DNA of 39,892 nucleotides, taken from Actinomycetes bacterium (GTDB taxonomy: Bacteria > Actinomycetota > CADDZG01 > JAHWKV01). Numbering within the stretch: position 1 is the stretch's first letter; each line of letters opens with the position of its first letter. Below the pieces are notes generated by a model, which saw only the letters and a list, made by a program, of their open reading frames with translations, ran no database searches and was not told the DNA's origin. The stretch is taken from assembly GCA_029263035.1 (NCBI GenBank), contig JAJCYF010000057.1, positions 1-39,892 on the forward strand, written 5' to 3'. Position numbers and translations under genes: made by a program. Positions 18,470 through 26,604 of the stretch are shown here, piece by piece.

Positions 18470-19012
18470 TTAGTTGGCGGTTTTGCCCTTCAGGTTTGTG
18501 ATGTTGAGCTTTTCCTCAGCGATCAAGCGATCGATCCACTCGATGTCGGCCCGGGTGGTGTCCACCCGGTGCTCCATGAGGCGGTAGGTGTAGTCGTCAA
18601 TCTTTTCTTTGTAGGACCGCAGCTTCTCCTTCAGGTCGGCAACGGTTTCGGTCAGGTACGCCCGGCGGCGCTCCAGAAGATCGACGCGGTCGTTGCAGTC
18701 CATGTAACGAAAGAAGGCGAACCTGACGCCGAAGCGGGCGTCGTCGACCACGGGGGTGCGTTCGCACAGGCGGCTGGTGAACAGCTCTTCGCCCTGCTGA
18801 GTGATCCGGTAGATGTTCTTGCGGCGGGTCACTTCCTCCTTGGGGTAGTAACGCTCGACCATCCCGTTCTTCTCCAGGCGGCGCACCGAGGGATAGAGGC
18901 TCCCATAGGAAGCCTGCCAAAATTGACCGAGTTGGGCGGTCAGCTCCTTCTTGAGCTCGTACCCGTGCATCGCTCGGTCCTTCAGCAGGCCGAGAATTGC
19001 CATCTCAATCAT
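18470..19012 (-). CDS. PadR-family transcriptional regulator
   Basis: A 180-aa PadR regulator: winged helix-turn-helix at about residues 1-80 (MIEMAILGLLKDRAMHGYEL ... SYGSLYPSVRRLEKNGMVE) and a C-terminal helical dimerisation domain (Vir_act_alpha_C type). GAGGAG precedes the ATG by 9 nt. A perfect palindrome lies immediately upstream (19027-19047) next to a strong promoter, so autoregulation is likely. ino1 follows in the same operon, so the regulator probably controls inositol synthesis; the effector is unknown. The padR-ino1 pairing is conserved in Actinomycetota. Confidence 0.93.
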   Translation of the reverse strand: MIEMAILGLLKDRAMHGYELKKELTAQLGQFWQASYGSLYPSVRRLEKNGMVERYYPKEEVTRRKNIYRITQQGEELFTSRLCERTPVVDDARFGVRFAFFRYMDCNDRVDLLERRRAYLTETVADLKEKLRSYKEKIDDYTYRLMEHRVDTTRADIEWIDRLIAEEKLNITNLKGKTAN

Positions 19013-19026
19013 GGATGTATCTCCTC

Positions 19027-19047
19027 GATATATCGGTCCGATATATC
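19027..19047. promoter_or_regulatory. Perfect palindromic operator upstream of padR-ino1
   Basis: Two perfect 10-bp half-sites, GATATATCGG and CCGATATATC, flank a single central T. The AT-rich ATAT-type arms are typical of PadR operators. The palindrome lies just downstream of and overlaps the -10 of the padR promoter and covers the expected start of transcription, so binding would block initiation. Confidence 0.8.
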
Positions 19048-19073
19048 TAACCGCTATGTCGCAGGCGTGTCAA
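19045..19073 (-). promoter_or_regulatory. padR-ino1 promoter
   Basis: On the minus strand a consensus -35 TTGACA (19073-19068) is followed by 17 bp and TTAGAT (19050-19045). The predicted start near 19038 lies in the middle of the palindromic operator. Confidence 0.65.
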
Positions 19074-19134
19074 CAGGCCGGGGACCCGGTCGCCATGCAG
19101 ATTTGTCACGCGGCTCGCGTACAATTGCTGGACC

Positions 19135-19542
19135 ATGCAGGGCTTCGTCGACTACACAATTGCCAAGCGGTCCGTCCTCGAGGGACTCCGCCGGGGATCG
19201 CTCGACCGGATGGACGTTTGCGACGCCCACCCCGAGCTGATCCGGGTGGCCCGCAACATCGGCCTGGACATCGAGCGGCCCTGTCCCGTCTGCGCCTCCG
19301 GCACCTTGAAACAGGTGCGCTTTGTCTACGGGCAGGCGCTGGGACACCTCTCCGGGCGGGCCGTCTACCCGAAGGATTGGGAACTGGAGCTCAACGACAA
19401 GTACGACGAGTTCCGCTGCTATGCGGTGGAGGTGTGCGTCGACTGTCAGTGGAACCACCTGGCTGCCTGCTACCTGATGGGCAAGCGGTTCCAGCCCAAG
19501 CCCCGGCGCCGGACTCCCCGAAAGGCAACATCCCGGGATTAA
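19135..19542 (+). CDS. DUF5318 family protein (Rv0049-like)
   Basis: A 135-aa actinobacterial protein of unknown function. It contains two cysteine pairs, CPVC (about residue 48) and CVDC (about 103), consistent with a zinc-ribbon-like fold, and a conserved VDYTIAKRSVLEGLRRG start. Position next to padR-ino1 matches Rv0049. A TACAAT box ends 9 nt before the ATG and no Shine-Dalgarno sequence is seen, so translation may be leaderless. It is divergent from padR. In Mycobacterium the next gene encodes the penicillin-binding protein PonA1, which is not present here. Confidence 0.82.
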   Translation: MQGFVDYTIAKRSVLEGLRRGSLDRMDVCDAHPELIRVARNIGLDIERPCPVCASGTLKQVRFVYGQALGHLSGRAVYPKDWELELNDKYDEFRCYAVEVCVDCQWNHLAACYLMGKRFQPKPRRRTPRKATSRD

Positions 19543-19691
19543 ACCGCCCGACCAAGCCAAGTAGAGAGACGCCGCCCGAGTGCACTAAAGTACCGCCCAT
19601 CGGATTCTTACTCGCTCCCATCGCAACGTTCCTGCTCTTGCTGGTCTCTGCCTTCCTATCGCCGGAATGGCCCAACCGGGAGCAGTTGTTG

Positions 19692-20414
19692 ATGCACGCC
19701 CGGAATCGGGCATCGTTCGACACCCCGCAGGGCCGGGGAATTTTTGCCCTTATCCCGTTCGGCATATTCGTCGGCATCCCTGCCGCCCTGGGGCTTATCC
19801 CCGCCAACATAATGGTCCTCATCGGTTCGCTGGTGGCCTGCATGGTGGCCCGGGCCTACCTCTCCAACGCGCACGAGACCGGCCTGGGGGGCTGGACCCC
19901 CGCTCACGGCTGGTTTCTGGCCCTGACCTGGGCCATCCTGGCCCTGCCGCTGCACGTGAATAGCATGAACCTCATCGATGCCCTCGCCGCCCAGACGGCG
20001 CTTGGCCCGGCGCCGTTGGCCATCGGGCCTGCCGGTTCGGCGGCGATGTGGGTGGCGCTGATCGCCGGGCTGGCGGCAGCCTGCGGATGGTCGGAGGGGC
20101 AGCTGAAGCTGGCCCGGCCGGTGAGTGAGGCCAACGACGCTCTCGACACCTTCGCCCGCTGGGGCGAGAGCGCCCTGGCGGCCACCGCGGTCGCCGCCGT
20201 GGTCTGGGGACCGTCGTTGGGTGCTCTGGTAGCCGGACCGATAGACGGCAAGACCGTGGGAACCGCCGCCCTCTCCTACTTCGTGACGATGCTGGCGGTC
20301 GGGGCGGTTTCCTACTGCCGCAGATTCGTCGGGCACTCCGCCCAGTGGGCGTTCGCCGCCGGGTCCGGAATGATGGCGATGACGGCGATGCTGGTGGCGG
20401 CCTTTGTTCGCTGA
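19692..20414 (+). CDS. Multi-pass membrane protein, unknown function (start uncertain)
   Basis: About six hydrophobic segments and no recognised catalytic motif. ATG at 19692 is preceded by GGGAG at 9 nt and gives 240 aa. The reading frame stays open upstream and includes another membrane-like stretch (IGFLLAPIATFLLLLVSAFL, from about 19599) with no standard start apart from TTG codons such as 19638. The true N-terminus is therefore probably longer than given. It lies 18 bp before a second membrane-protein gene, so the two are likely one operon. Confidence 0.6.
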   Translation: MHARNRASFDTPQGRGIFALIPFGIFVGIPAALGLIPANIMVLIGSLVACMVARAYLSNAHETGLGGWTPAHGWFLALTWAILALPLHVNSMNLIDALAAQTALGPAPLAIGPAGSAAMWVALIAGLAAACGWSEGQLKLARPVSEANDALDTFARWGESALAATAVAAVVWGPSLGALVAGPIDGKTVGTAALSYFVTMLAVGAVSYCRRFVGHSAQWAFAAGSGMMAMTAMLVAAFVR

Positions 20415-20432
20415 TTTCGGGGGTTTTGCCCG

Positions 20433-21584
20433 ATGATGTTCCTGTTCCCGGTGGCGGCCGCCATCACATTCGGCGCCCTCTCCTGGGCGAATCTCAGGCG
20501 TTATGCGCCGTTCTGGGGACCGGCAGTACTGTTCTGGGCGCTGGCGATCGGCCGGGAGCCGTCGGTGATCTTTTTGATCCTGTTTCTGGTTCCCACCATT
20601 GTTCTGGGCGTTGCCGTCGCCCGCCACCGGCTGGCTCCGACGCCCTTTCTGCTTATGGCTCTCTCCGACATTGCGCTGGCCATCGCCTTTTCCATCTACC
20701 AATCCAAGACTGCACTTTGGACCCTGCCGGAGGTAGGAGGGTGGGGTTCGGGTGCCGGTCTGGCCGCCGGCGCCGCGATCCTGCGGCTGGGCGCCGCCGC
20801 CGACGTCGACGACCCCAAGGAGGGGGGACTGGTATCCGTGCCGTGGTGGCAGGGGGCAATGCTGGCCTACTGGGTGGGTGGACAGGGCGCTTCGGCCGCG
20901 GTCCTGGTGGTCGGCGGCATCCTTTTGTGGGGCGCGGCTGCCTACACCTCGCACTCCAACCTGTCGGCGCTTTCGCTGGCCGGAGGCGTCCTGGCCGTGG
21001 CCGCCGGCCTGGGAGGTGATCTGGCGGGGGTGATCGTGCTGGGGCTGGCGGGGACCGGCCTGGTGATGGGGGAGCGGGTGGTCTCGACCTGGATGGTTGC
21101 CATCCTTCCCTTGTCGCTGCTGACCCTGCTCACCCTTCCCGGCGGCCAGCTGATGGCCCTGGCCGCTCTGATCTTTCCCGGGGCCTGGGCCGCCATGTCG
21201 ACCCGGCTGAACACCGTCAAGCCGGCTGCCGAGGACGTTCCCTACCTGTCGTCGGCGGCAATGATGGTGGGAGTCGCCTACATTGCCGCGCTCGTTTCCC
21301 GGTTCGTGACCGGGCCGGGAGAGGTGGGCGAGGCCGGAATCCCGGTGGAGCTGATCAACGCGATCTGGCTGATTTATGGGGCAGGAATGGCGGCGATGGT
21401 GACCTTCTCCTTCGTCGGCAACCCGCAGGGCCTGAGTCTGGAGCCCCCGAGCGAGGGCCATTACTCCAAGTCGGAGCTGCTGCTTCCCAAGCTGCTCCCG
21501 CCGGTGGCGTGGTTCGGCTTCTTCGTGGCCGGCGTGGTCACCGCCCGGCTGTTGCTGGCCGGCTTCCGGACCGCCTTCCTCTAG
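20433..21584 (+). CDS. Polytopic membrane protein, unknown function
   Basis: A 383-aa, strongly hydrophobic protein with roughly ten transmembrane helices separated by short loops and almost no charged cytoplasmic domain. I recognise no family. The helix-rich, Gly/Ala-rich pattern is loosely like subunits of large membrane complexes or polyprenyl-dependent transferases, but no diagnostic residue supports either. Start ATG at 20433 (a second ATG follows immediately). The gene lies between another membrane protein and two glycosyltransferase-like genes; a role in envelope polysaccharide assembly is only a guess from this context. Confidence 0.7.
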   Translation: MMFLFPVAAAITFGALSWANLRRYAPFWGPAVLFWALAIGREPSVIFLILFLVPTIVLGVAVARHRLAPTPFLLMALSDIALAIAFSIYQSKTALWTLPEVGGWGSGAGLAAGAAILRLGAAADVDDPKEGGLVSVPWWQGAMLAYWVGGQGASAAVLVVGGILLWGAAAYTSHSNLSALSLAGGVLAVAAGLGGDLAGVIVLGLAGTGLVMGERVVSTWMVAILPLSLLTLLTLPGGQLMALAALIFPGAWAAMSTRLNTVKPAAEDVPYLSSAAMMVGVAYIAALVSRFVTGPGEVGEAGIPVELINAIWLIYGAGMAAMVTFSFVGNPQGLSLEPPSEGHYSKSELLLPKLLPPVAWFGFFVAGVVTARLLLAGFRTAFL

Positions 21585-21644
21585 GAGCCCCCGATTTCCC
21601 GAGGCCCCAACTCAGCGGCGGCCGAGGCCTCAGCCGGCCGTCAG

Positions 21645-23318
21645 GTGGAGCTGAGCCCTCCGGTCGGCCGGCGGCCGGTTGCGCTGCTGGTGCTTGCCGG
21701 TTGCGCCCTGGCGGTGGCAATGAATCCCTTGCTGGCCGCCAACCTCGACCGGCTTCCCGGAGATTCCGCCGACCGCATGTTCCAGGCCTGGCAGGTTGCG
21801 TGGAACGGATACGCCCTGCTTCACCAGCCCCTCGACCTGTTCGACTCGAACATCTACTGGCCCTTCGAGAACACGGTGGCCTTCTCCGACGCCCTGCTGG
21901 GCTTCACCCCGGCCGGCTTCATCGGGGCGGGAACCGAAGCCGCGCTCATCCGCTACAACCTGCTGTTCCTGTTCACCTATGCCTCGGCCTTCGTCGCGGC
22001 GGCGCTGCTGGCCCGGGAGCTGGGGGCCGGCTGGCCTGCGGCGGTGGTTGCCGGCGCGGCATTTGCGTTCGCGCCCTGGCGGCTGGCCCACCACAACCAT
22101 CTGCACGTGCTGGCGAGCGCACCGTTGGCGCTCAGCCTGTTCCTGCTGCTGCGTGGATATCGCAGACGGCGGCCCGGACTGGTCCTGTCCGGCTTCCTGG
22201 CGGCGACCTGGCAGGTGAGTCTGGGGTTCACCCTGGGACTCCAGGTCGCCTACCTGCTTGCGCTGCTCGGGGCGCTGTGGGGCGTCTACTGGTGGCGGAA
22301 ACGTCCGGAGGTGCCTCGCAGGGTCGTGGCCGCGACCGCAGCCGGGGCGCTGATCCTGGTGGCCTGGTCCGGGTTGCAGGCGTTTCCGTACCTGAAGGTG
22401 GTCGAGGAACATCCTCAGGTAAGACGGAGCGTTGACACCGTGAGGTTCTACTCTCCTCCGGCGGCAAGTTTTCTGACCGCCCCGCCCGAAAACCTGATCT
22501 GGGGCGATGCGACCGGCGCCCGGCGGGAGAGGATGGCATGGGCCCCCGAGATGGCGCTGTTTCCGGGGCTGACGATTGTGGCGCTTGCCCTGGCAGGCCT
22601 GGGGGCCTCCACCCTCTCCCGTCGCTGGCGGCTCGGTCTGGCGGCAGCAGTCGTTGGTTCGGCGGTTCTGGCCATGGGTTACTCGTTTTTGGGTGGAAGT
22701 CTCACCTATGGGTTGCTGCACAAGCTGCCCGGGTGGGCGTCGGTCCGCACCCCCGGCCGCCTGTTCACCGTCACCTCCCTCGCTCTGGCCTTGCTTGCCG
22801 GCGCCGGAGCCCACCGGCTGACGTCGGCGGCCGTTCGCAGGGCGGCCGGAACCGGCGGGCGGATCGCGGCGCTGGTGGTCCCGGCCCTGCTGACCGTCGC
22901 CCTGCTGGTGGAGGGATTCGGCTCGCCGGCCGGCGAGCTGGTTCGGCCTGAGCTGCGCCGGCTTCCTGACTCGGAGCCTCAAATGCATCTGCCCTCCGAA
23001 GACTTCGACGATGTCCGGTACCTGTTCTGGTCCATCGACGGGTTCCCCGAGATCGTCAACGGCTACTCCGGCTTCACCCCTGAGCTGCAGCTTTCCCTGC
23101 GGCAGGAGCTGGCGGGCTTTCCCGACGAGGCTACGGTTCAGCGCTTGAGCGACCTGGGAGTGCGTACGGTCGTCGTCCACAACGACCGTACCGGCGGGAC
23201 CCCGTGGGCCGGCGCGGATGACCGGCCCGTCGACGGGTTGCCGCTGGAGCGGTCGGAGCGGGGCCCCATGACGATCTATGAGCTGGAGCCGGGCGGCAAC
23301 CCGGGCGACGGCGGATGA
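21645..23318 (+). CDS. GT-C-like polytopic membrane protein
   Basis: A 557-aa membrane protein with about 10-12 helices. The first periplasmic loop after helix 1 carries acidic residues (DRLPGDSADR and DLFDSNIYWPF), and the region LPGWASVRTPGRLFTVTSLALALLAGAG resembles polyprenyl-phosphate-dependent glycosyltransferases and YfhO-like proteins. The C-terminal 150 residues are soluble and probably extracytoplasmic. The specific sugar or acceptor is unknown. It starts with GTG at 21645 and overlaps the next gene by 4 bp (ATGA), so they form an operon. The opposite-strand open frame covering the same region is compositional. Confidence 0.65.
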   Translation: MELSPPVGRRPVALLVLAGCALAVAMNPLLAANLDRLPGDSADRMFQAWQVAWNGYALLHQPLDLFDSNIYWPFENTVAFSDALLGFTPAGFIGAGTEAALIRYNLLFLFTYASAFVAAALLARELGAGWPAAVVAGAAFAFAPWRLAHHNHLHVLASAPLALSLFLLLRGYRRRRPGLVLSGFLAATWQVSLGFTLGLQVAYLLALLGALWGVYWWRKRPEVPRRVVAATAAGALILVAWSGLQAFPYLKVVEEHPQVRRSVDTVRFYSPPAASFLTAPPENLIWGDATGARRERMAWAPEMALFPGLTIVALALAGLGASTLSRRWRLGLAAAVVGSAVLAMGYSFLGGSLTYGLLHKLPGWASVRTPGRLFTVTSLALALLAGAGAHRLTSAAVRRAAGTGGRIAALVVPALLTVALLVEGFGSPAGELVRPELRRLPDSEPQMHLPSEDFDDVRYLFWSIDGFPEIVNGYSGFTPELQLSLRQELAGFPDEATVQRLSDLGVRTVVVHNDRTGGTPWAGADDRPVDGLPLERSERGPMTIYELEPGGNPGDGG

Positions 23319-24613
23319 GCCGGGCGCACCGGCGGCCGGCATCGCGCGGACTGGCCCTGGGCATGGCCGCGGCGGGAATAGTGGCCGCGTTTGCTCTCAA
23401 GTTCCAGTGTGTCGCCAACGGCTGGGGCGACGGCTACCAGTACACCCACCTGTGCTACAACGAGATCCAGGCGTTGTTCGGGGTACGCGGCATCCAGGAC
23501 GGCCTGCTTCCGTACCGGGATACCGCCTTCGAGTACCCGGTTCTGACCGGTATGTTCATGGACCTGGCGGGCAGGGTGCTGCGGGGGCTGGTCGCCATCG
23601 GCCTGGCGCCGCAGAACAACGACAGTAGCTATCTGGTGGTGTCGTCGGTGATGCTTGCTCCGTTCTCGGTTGGGGTGACCCTCCTGCTGAGGCCGCGGGT
23701 GAGCGCTTCCCGGCTGGCGCTGTGGGCGGTGGGAGCCCCCACGATCCTGTACACGTTCCACAACTGGGACATCCTCGCCGTGTTCGGTGCGGCCTGGGGC
23801 CTGGCCGCGTTCGAGCGGGACCGCCTGGGACTGGCCGGCGGCGCCCTGGCGGTGGGTGCCAGCGCCAAGCTGTACCCGGCCTTCCTGGCGCCGGGGATGG
23901 TCCTGGCCCGGTGGGCCCGGAAGGACCGGCTGGGGTCCGTGCGGATGATTGCCGGATTTCTGGCGGTGTATGCCGCGCTTAACGTGCCCTGGATCCTGAT
24001 CGCCAACGGGCCGCCGCAGGTCTCACCAGGGGCCTTTCCCGGGGTTGACCTGCGGGACCCGCAGGCCAACGGATGGCTGGGCGTCTGGCTTTTCCACGCC
24101 GAACGCAGCCCCGATATCTGGACCATCTGGTTCTGGTTGGGAGACCGTGCCGACGGGCTGTTCCTCAACCCCTGGTGGGGCGGTTCGTACCGCGGATTTG
24201 TGAGCATTACCAGCTTTGTTCTGTTCGCCCTCGCCACCGCCTACGCCCTGCTCCACGGCTGGAAGCGCCGCAACGAACCGCAGGGGTACCCGGTGGTAGG
24301 GGTGGGCCTGGCGATCGTCGCGGCCTTTCTCATCACCTCCAAGGTGTACTCACCGCAGTACGCCCTGTGGGCGGTGCCGATGCTGGTGATGCTGGACATC
24401 CGGGTCCGGTGGGTTGTGATCTACTTCGTCTCCGAGTTCGCCGTCCTGGTCGCCGGCTTCGGATGGTTCACCGTCTTTGACGATCCCGATCCGGGCTGGA
24501 GGGCCCTGCTCGAGGTGGTGGTGGTGGCGCGGGCAGCGGTGTTGTGCGTGCTCTACTGGCGGGCGACCCGTGCCGTGAGGCTGCTGCCGGAAGCGCCGGG
24601 GAGCGCGGTTTAG
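23315..24613 (+). CDS. GT87-type (DUF2029) membrane mannosyltransferase-like protein
   Basis: A 432-aa polytopic membrane protein. The first extracytoplasmic loop has the pattern YNEIQALFGVRGIQDGLLPYRDTAFEYPVLTG, and the YRD...FEYPP-like signature is typical of the GT87 family of polyprenyl-phosphomannose-dependent transferases. HNWDILAVFGAAWGLAAFERDRLGLAG and the ASAKLYPAFLAPG segment are also family-like. The location upstream of rpsF corresponds to Rv0051, a membrane protein of this type. The donor is inferred from the family and the acceptor is unknown. ATGA overlap couples it to the gene before. A weak AT-rich hairpin (24623-24642) follows the stop. Confidence 0.75.
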   Translation: MSRAHRRPASRGLALGMAAAGIVAAFALKFQCVANGWGDGYQYTHLCYNEIQALFGVRGIQDGLLPYRDTAFEYPVLTGMFMDLAGRVLRGLVAIGLAPQNNDSSYLVVSSVMLAPFSVGVTLLLRPRVSASRLALWAVGAPTILYTFHNWDILAVFGAAWGLAAFERDRLGLAGGALAVGASAKLYPAFLAPGMVLARWARKDRLGSVRMIAGFLAVYAALNVPWILIANGPPQVSPGAFPGVDLRDPQANGWLGVWLFHAERSPDIWTIWFWLGDRADGLFLNPWWGGSYRGFVSITSFVLFALATAYALLHGWKRRNEPQGYPVVGVGLAIVAAFLITSKVYSPQYALWAVPMLVMLDIRVRWVVIYFVSEFAVLVAGFGWFTVFDDPDPGWRALLEVVVVARAAVLCVLYWRATRAVRLLPEAPGSAV

Positions 24614-24702
24614 AGGTTCCGCAGAAATCGTTTGAGATTTCTTCCCGGCCTGGGCATTCGGGTAGCGACGTTGTCATACCCCCTGCCTATAGTTGCTTGC
24701 GA

Positions 24703-24731
24703 TGGACGCTTCAACCAGGCACTGCTACGAT
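24703..24731 (+). promoter_or_regulatory. Candidate rpsF operon promoter
   Basis: TGGACG (24703-24708) and TACGAT (24726-24731) are spaced by 17 bp and would start transcription near 24738. That gives a leader of about 105 nt before rpsF. The -35 is only a 4/6 match, so this is a moderate prediction. Confidence 0.4.
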
Positions 24732-24759
24732 TTCCAACAGACACTTGTAGTAACCCCTG

Positions 24760-24842
24760 CTCCCGATGCGCCGGCCTGTGTTGCCGGATTAGCGCCGAAG
24801 GGAGCCTTCCGGTTCGCCGGATGTCCGAAGGAGTAATCCAAT
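24760..24842 (+). promoter_or_regulatory. Structured rpsF leader, possible S6:S18 binding element
   Basis: The 5' leader can form stems such as CCGGC/GCCGG near 24773-24787 and CCGAAGG/CCTTCCGG near 24794-24813, with unpaired CCG triplets. Many bacteria have an S6:S18-binding leader at exactly this place with a bulged CCG. I could not align it to the consensus by eye, so this is a candidate only. Confidence 0.3.
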
Positions 24843-25124
24843 ATGCGCAACTACGAGGCTGTGGTCATCGTCGACCCGAGGCTGGAAGAAGCCGATATTC
24901 AGCAGGCGGTCGATAAGCTAACCAAGGTCATACAGACCCGAGGTGAGATGGCCAAAATCGATCAGTGGGGCCGGCGTCGCCTGGCCTACGAGATCAACCA
25001 TCTCAAGGAAGGTCACTACTTCGTAGCCTCATTCCAGGCCGAAGCAGACCTCATCGCTGACCTCGACCGCACCATGAGAATCGGGGAGGAGTACATCCGG
25101 CACAAGATCGTCCGGATCCCCTAG
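24843..25124 (+). CDS. rpsF: 30S ribosomal protein S6
   Basis: A 93-aa S6 protein of the small subunit platform, partner of S18. It begins MRNYEAVVIVDPRLEEADIQ and has the typical IDQWGRRRLAYEINHLKEGHY and EEYIRHKIVR segments. AAGGAG precedes the ATG by about 11 nt. It is the first gene of rpsF-ssb-rpsR-rplI, the standard bacterial order. Length matches the family. Confidence 0.97.
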   Translation: MRNYEAVVIVDPRLEEADIQQAVDKLTKVIQTRGEMAKIDQWGRRRLAYEINHLKEGHYFVASFQAEADLIADLDRTMRIGEEYIRHKIVRIP

Positions 25125-25155
25125 ACCGAAGGGATTCCCCTTCAGGAGGTGTGCG

Positions 25156-25584
25156 GTGTCGAACAACGTGACGGTGGTCGGCAATCTGACCAGAGAGCCG
25201 GAACTCAGGTACACGCCCTCGGGTGCAGCAGTCGTCAAGTTCGGGATGGCGGTAAACCGCTCCTACAACAACCGAAACGGCGACAAGGTTGAGCAGACAG
25301 ACTTTTTTGATGTAACCGCATGGCGGGAGCTCGGCGAGAACGTGGCCGAGTCCCTGTCGGTGGGGAGCAGGGTGATCGTGACCGGCCGTCTTCAGCAGGA
25401 TCGTTGGGAGAACGACGGCGGCGAGAAGCGTTCGAAGATCTACATCGTGGCGGACGAGATCGGTCCCTCCCTGCGGTGGGCCACAGCATCCATAACGAAG
25501 ACCACCCGTGGAGGCCCCGGCGACTGGCAGCAGTCGCAGGGTGCCCCGGGCAACATTGACGAGGAGGTACCAACTGGGGCGTAG
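25156..25584 (+). CDS. ssb: Single-stranded DNA-binding protein
   Basis: A 142-aa SSB with an N-terminal OB fold ([33 protein letters not shown] ... [22 protein letters not shown]), about residues 1-105, and a short tail. GTG at 25156 is 6 nt after AGGAGG. The acidic tip, normally ending D-D-x-x-P-F, reads [10 protein letters not shown]: the final Pro-Phe is replaced by Pro-Thr-Gly-Ala. This is notable because that phenylalanine binds partner proteins. The codons for the acidic tip contain the Shine-Dalgarno sequence of rpsR. A second SSB elsewhere in the genome could carry the usual tail. Confidence 0.94.
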   Translation: MSNNVTVVGNLTREPELRYTPSGAAVVKFGMAVNRSYNNRNGDKVEQTDFFDVTAWRELGENVAESLSVGSRVIVTGRLQQDRWENDGGEKRSKIYIVADEIGPSLRWATASITKTTRGGPGDWQQSQGAPGNIDEEVPTGA

Positions 25585-25855
25585 AGACTCCCGGAGCTCA
25601 AACTCCGATTCCAAGGGAGCTAAAGGCGACAAGAAGGGCGGTAGGCCGCAGCGGAAGAAGGTTTGCTACTTCTGCAAGGAGAAGATCACCTACATCGACT
25701 TCAAGGATGTCGCAACAATTCGTAAGTTCGTTTCCGACCGGGGCAAGATTCGTGCCCGCCGGGTGACGGGGACCTGTGTCCGGCACCAGCATGAGGTGGC
25801 CTCGGCTATCAAGAATGCCCGAGAGGTGGCTCTGCTGCCGTACGTGGTCCGATGA
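25574..25855 (+). CDS. rpsR: 30S ribosomal protein S18 (CTG start proposed)
   Basis: S18 with the zinc-binding type pattern CYFC ... CVRHQH and the core [27 protein letters not shown]. No ATG, GTG or TTG occurs in frame between a TTG at 25556, which has no Shine-Dalgarno sequence, and the S18 core. CTG at 25574 lies 6 nt after GAGGAGG (25561-25567) and gives 93 aa with a basic N-terminal extension, so it is the best start. This makes rpsR overlap the ssb stop by 11 bp. It in turn overlaps rplI by 4 bp (ATGA). Confidence 0.93.
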   Translation: MGRRDSRSSNSDSKGAKGDKKGGRPQRKKVCYFCKEKITYIDFKDVATIRKFVSDRGKIRARRVTGTCVRHQHEVASAIKNAREVALLPYVVR

Positions 25856-26328
25856 AGGTCATCCTCACCCAGGATATGAGCAATCTGGGACACAAGGGCG
25901 ACGTAGTCGAGGTCAAGGACGGTTACGCACGCAACTTCCTGCTGCCTCAGAGCCGGGCCTTCAAAGCCTCCAAGGGGGCTTTGAAGCAGGCTGAGACCAT
26001 GCAAAAGGCCAGGGCGGCGCAAGAAGCCAAGGACCGCGCACAGTGGACGGCGCTCGCCGGCCGGATCGGCGGAGTTCGCCTGGTCACCAAGGCGACCGCC
26101 GGGGCCGAGGGCCAGCTGTTCGGGTCGGTGACCACCTCGGACATCGCCGAGATGCTCACCGCACAGCTGGGCGAGGAGATCGATCGCCGCAAAGTGATCC
26201 TTCCCGATCCCATCAAGACGGTCGGGTCGCACATCTACAAGGTGCACCTGCACGCCGACGTGGTGGCCGAAGGAAACATCGACGTCCAGGCGGACGGAGT
26301 AGCGCCCGCCTTCGACGCCGAAGCCTAA
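25852..26328 (+). CDS. rplI: 50S ribosomal protein L9
   Basis: A 158-aa L9 with N-terminal rRNA-binding domain ([32 protein letters not shown]), a long central helix (about residues 40-75) and a C-terminal domain containing [16 protein letters not shown] and [13 protein letters not shown]. Starts in an ATGA overlap with rpsR. It ends the operon; GC-rich hairpins without a clear U-tract follow (about 26358-26390 and 26470-26486). It is slightly longer than the typical 150 aa because of an alanine-rich tail. Confidence 0.97.
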   Translation: MKVILTQDMSNLGHKGDVVEVKDGYARNFLLPQSRAFKASKGALKQAETMQKARAAQEAKDRAQWTALAGRIGGVRLVTKATAGAEGQLFGSVTTSDIAEMLTAQLGEEIDRRKVILPDPIKTVGSHIYKVHLHADVVAEGNIDVQADGVAPAFDAEA

Positions 26329-26549
26329 CCCCAAGCCGCAACCCTTCAACAACCGCCTCAGCGGGCGCCTTTTCGGCGCGCCCGAACCTCGTCCCCGCAC
26401 CGGCTCGAATGCACGTTCCACCGCCGCGCGTCAAGGACAAAAGTTGTTTCGCGCACTGCGAAGTTCGCCCTTCCCGGGCCGGGAAGAGCCCGTGTATCCT
26501 GCGTCGGACCCCAACATGTTGCGCTACTAAGCAATAAGGCGCTACATGT

Positions 26550-26558
26550 TGTGGACAA
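26550..26558 (-). promoter_or_regulatory. DnaA box (TTGTCCACA)
   Basis: TGTGGACAA on the plus strand is an exact match, on the minus strand, to TTGTCCACA, the preferred DnaA box in high-GC actinobacteria. A second identical box in the same orientation begins 55 bp downstream. Confidence 0.65.
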
Positions 26559-26604
26559 CGACGAGGAAAGGTTGTGAGCATCCTGTTGATTACCGACCGT
26601 AAGC

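Noticed and set aside
19656-21461. 601-aa minus-strand open frame
   Set aside because: Antisense to two hydrophobic membrane-protein genes; translation is Gln/Gly/Arg/His-rich, as expected for the complement of membrane-protein codons.
21630-23342. 570-aa minus-strand open frame
   Set aside because: Same reason: antisense of the GT-C-like membrane protein, with no recognisable motif.
24671-24694. rpsF promoter TTGTCA ... CTATAG
   Set aside because: The hexamers are separated by only about 10 bp, too close for a sigma-70-type promoter; the TGGACG-N17-TACGAT pair is better.
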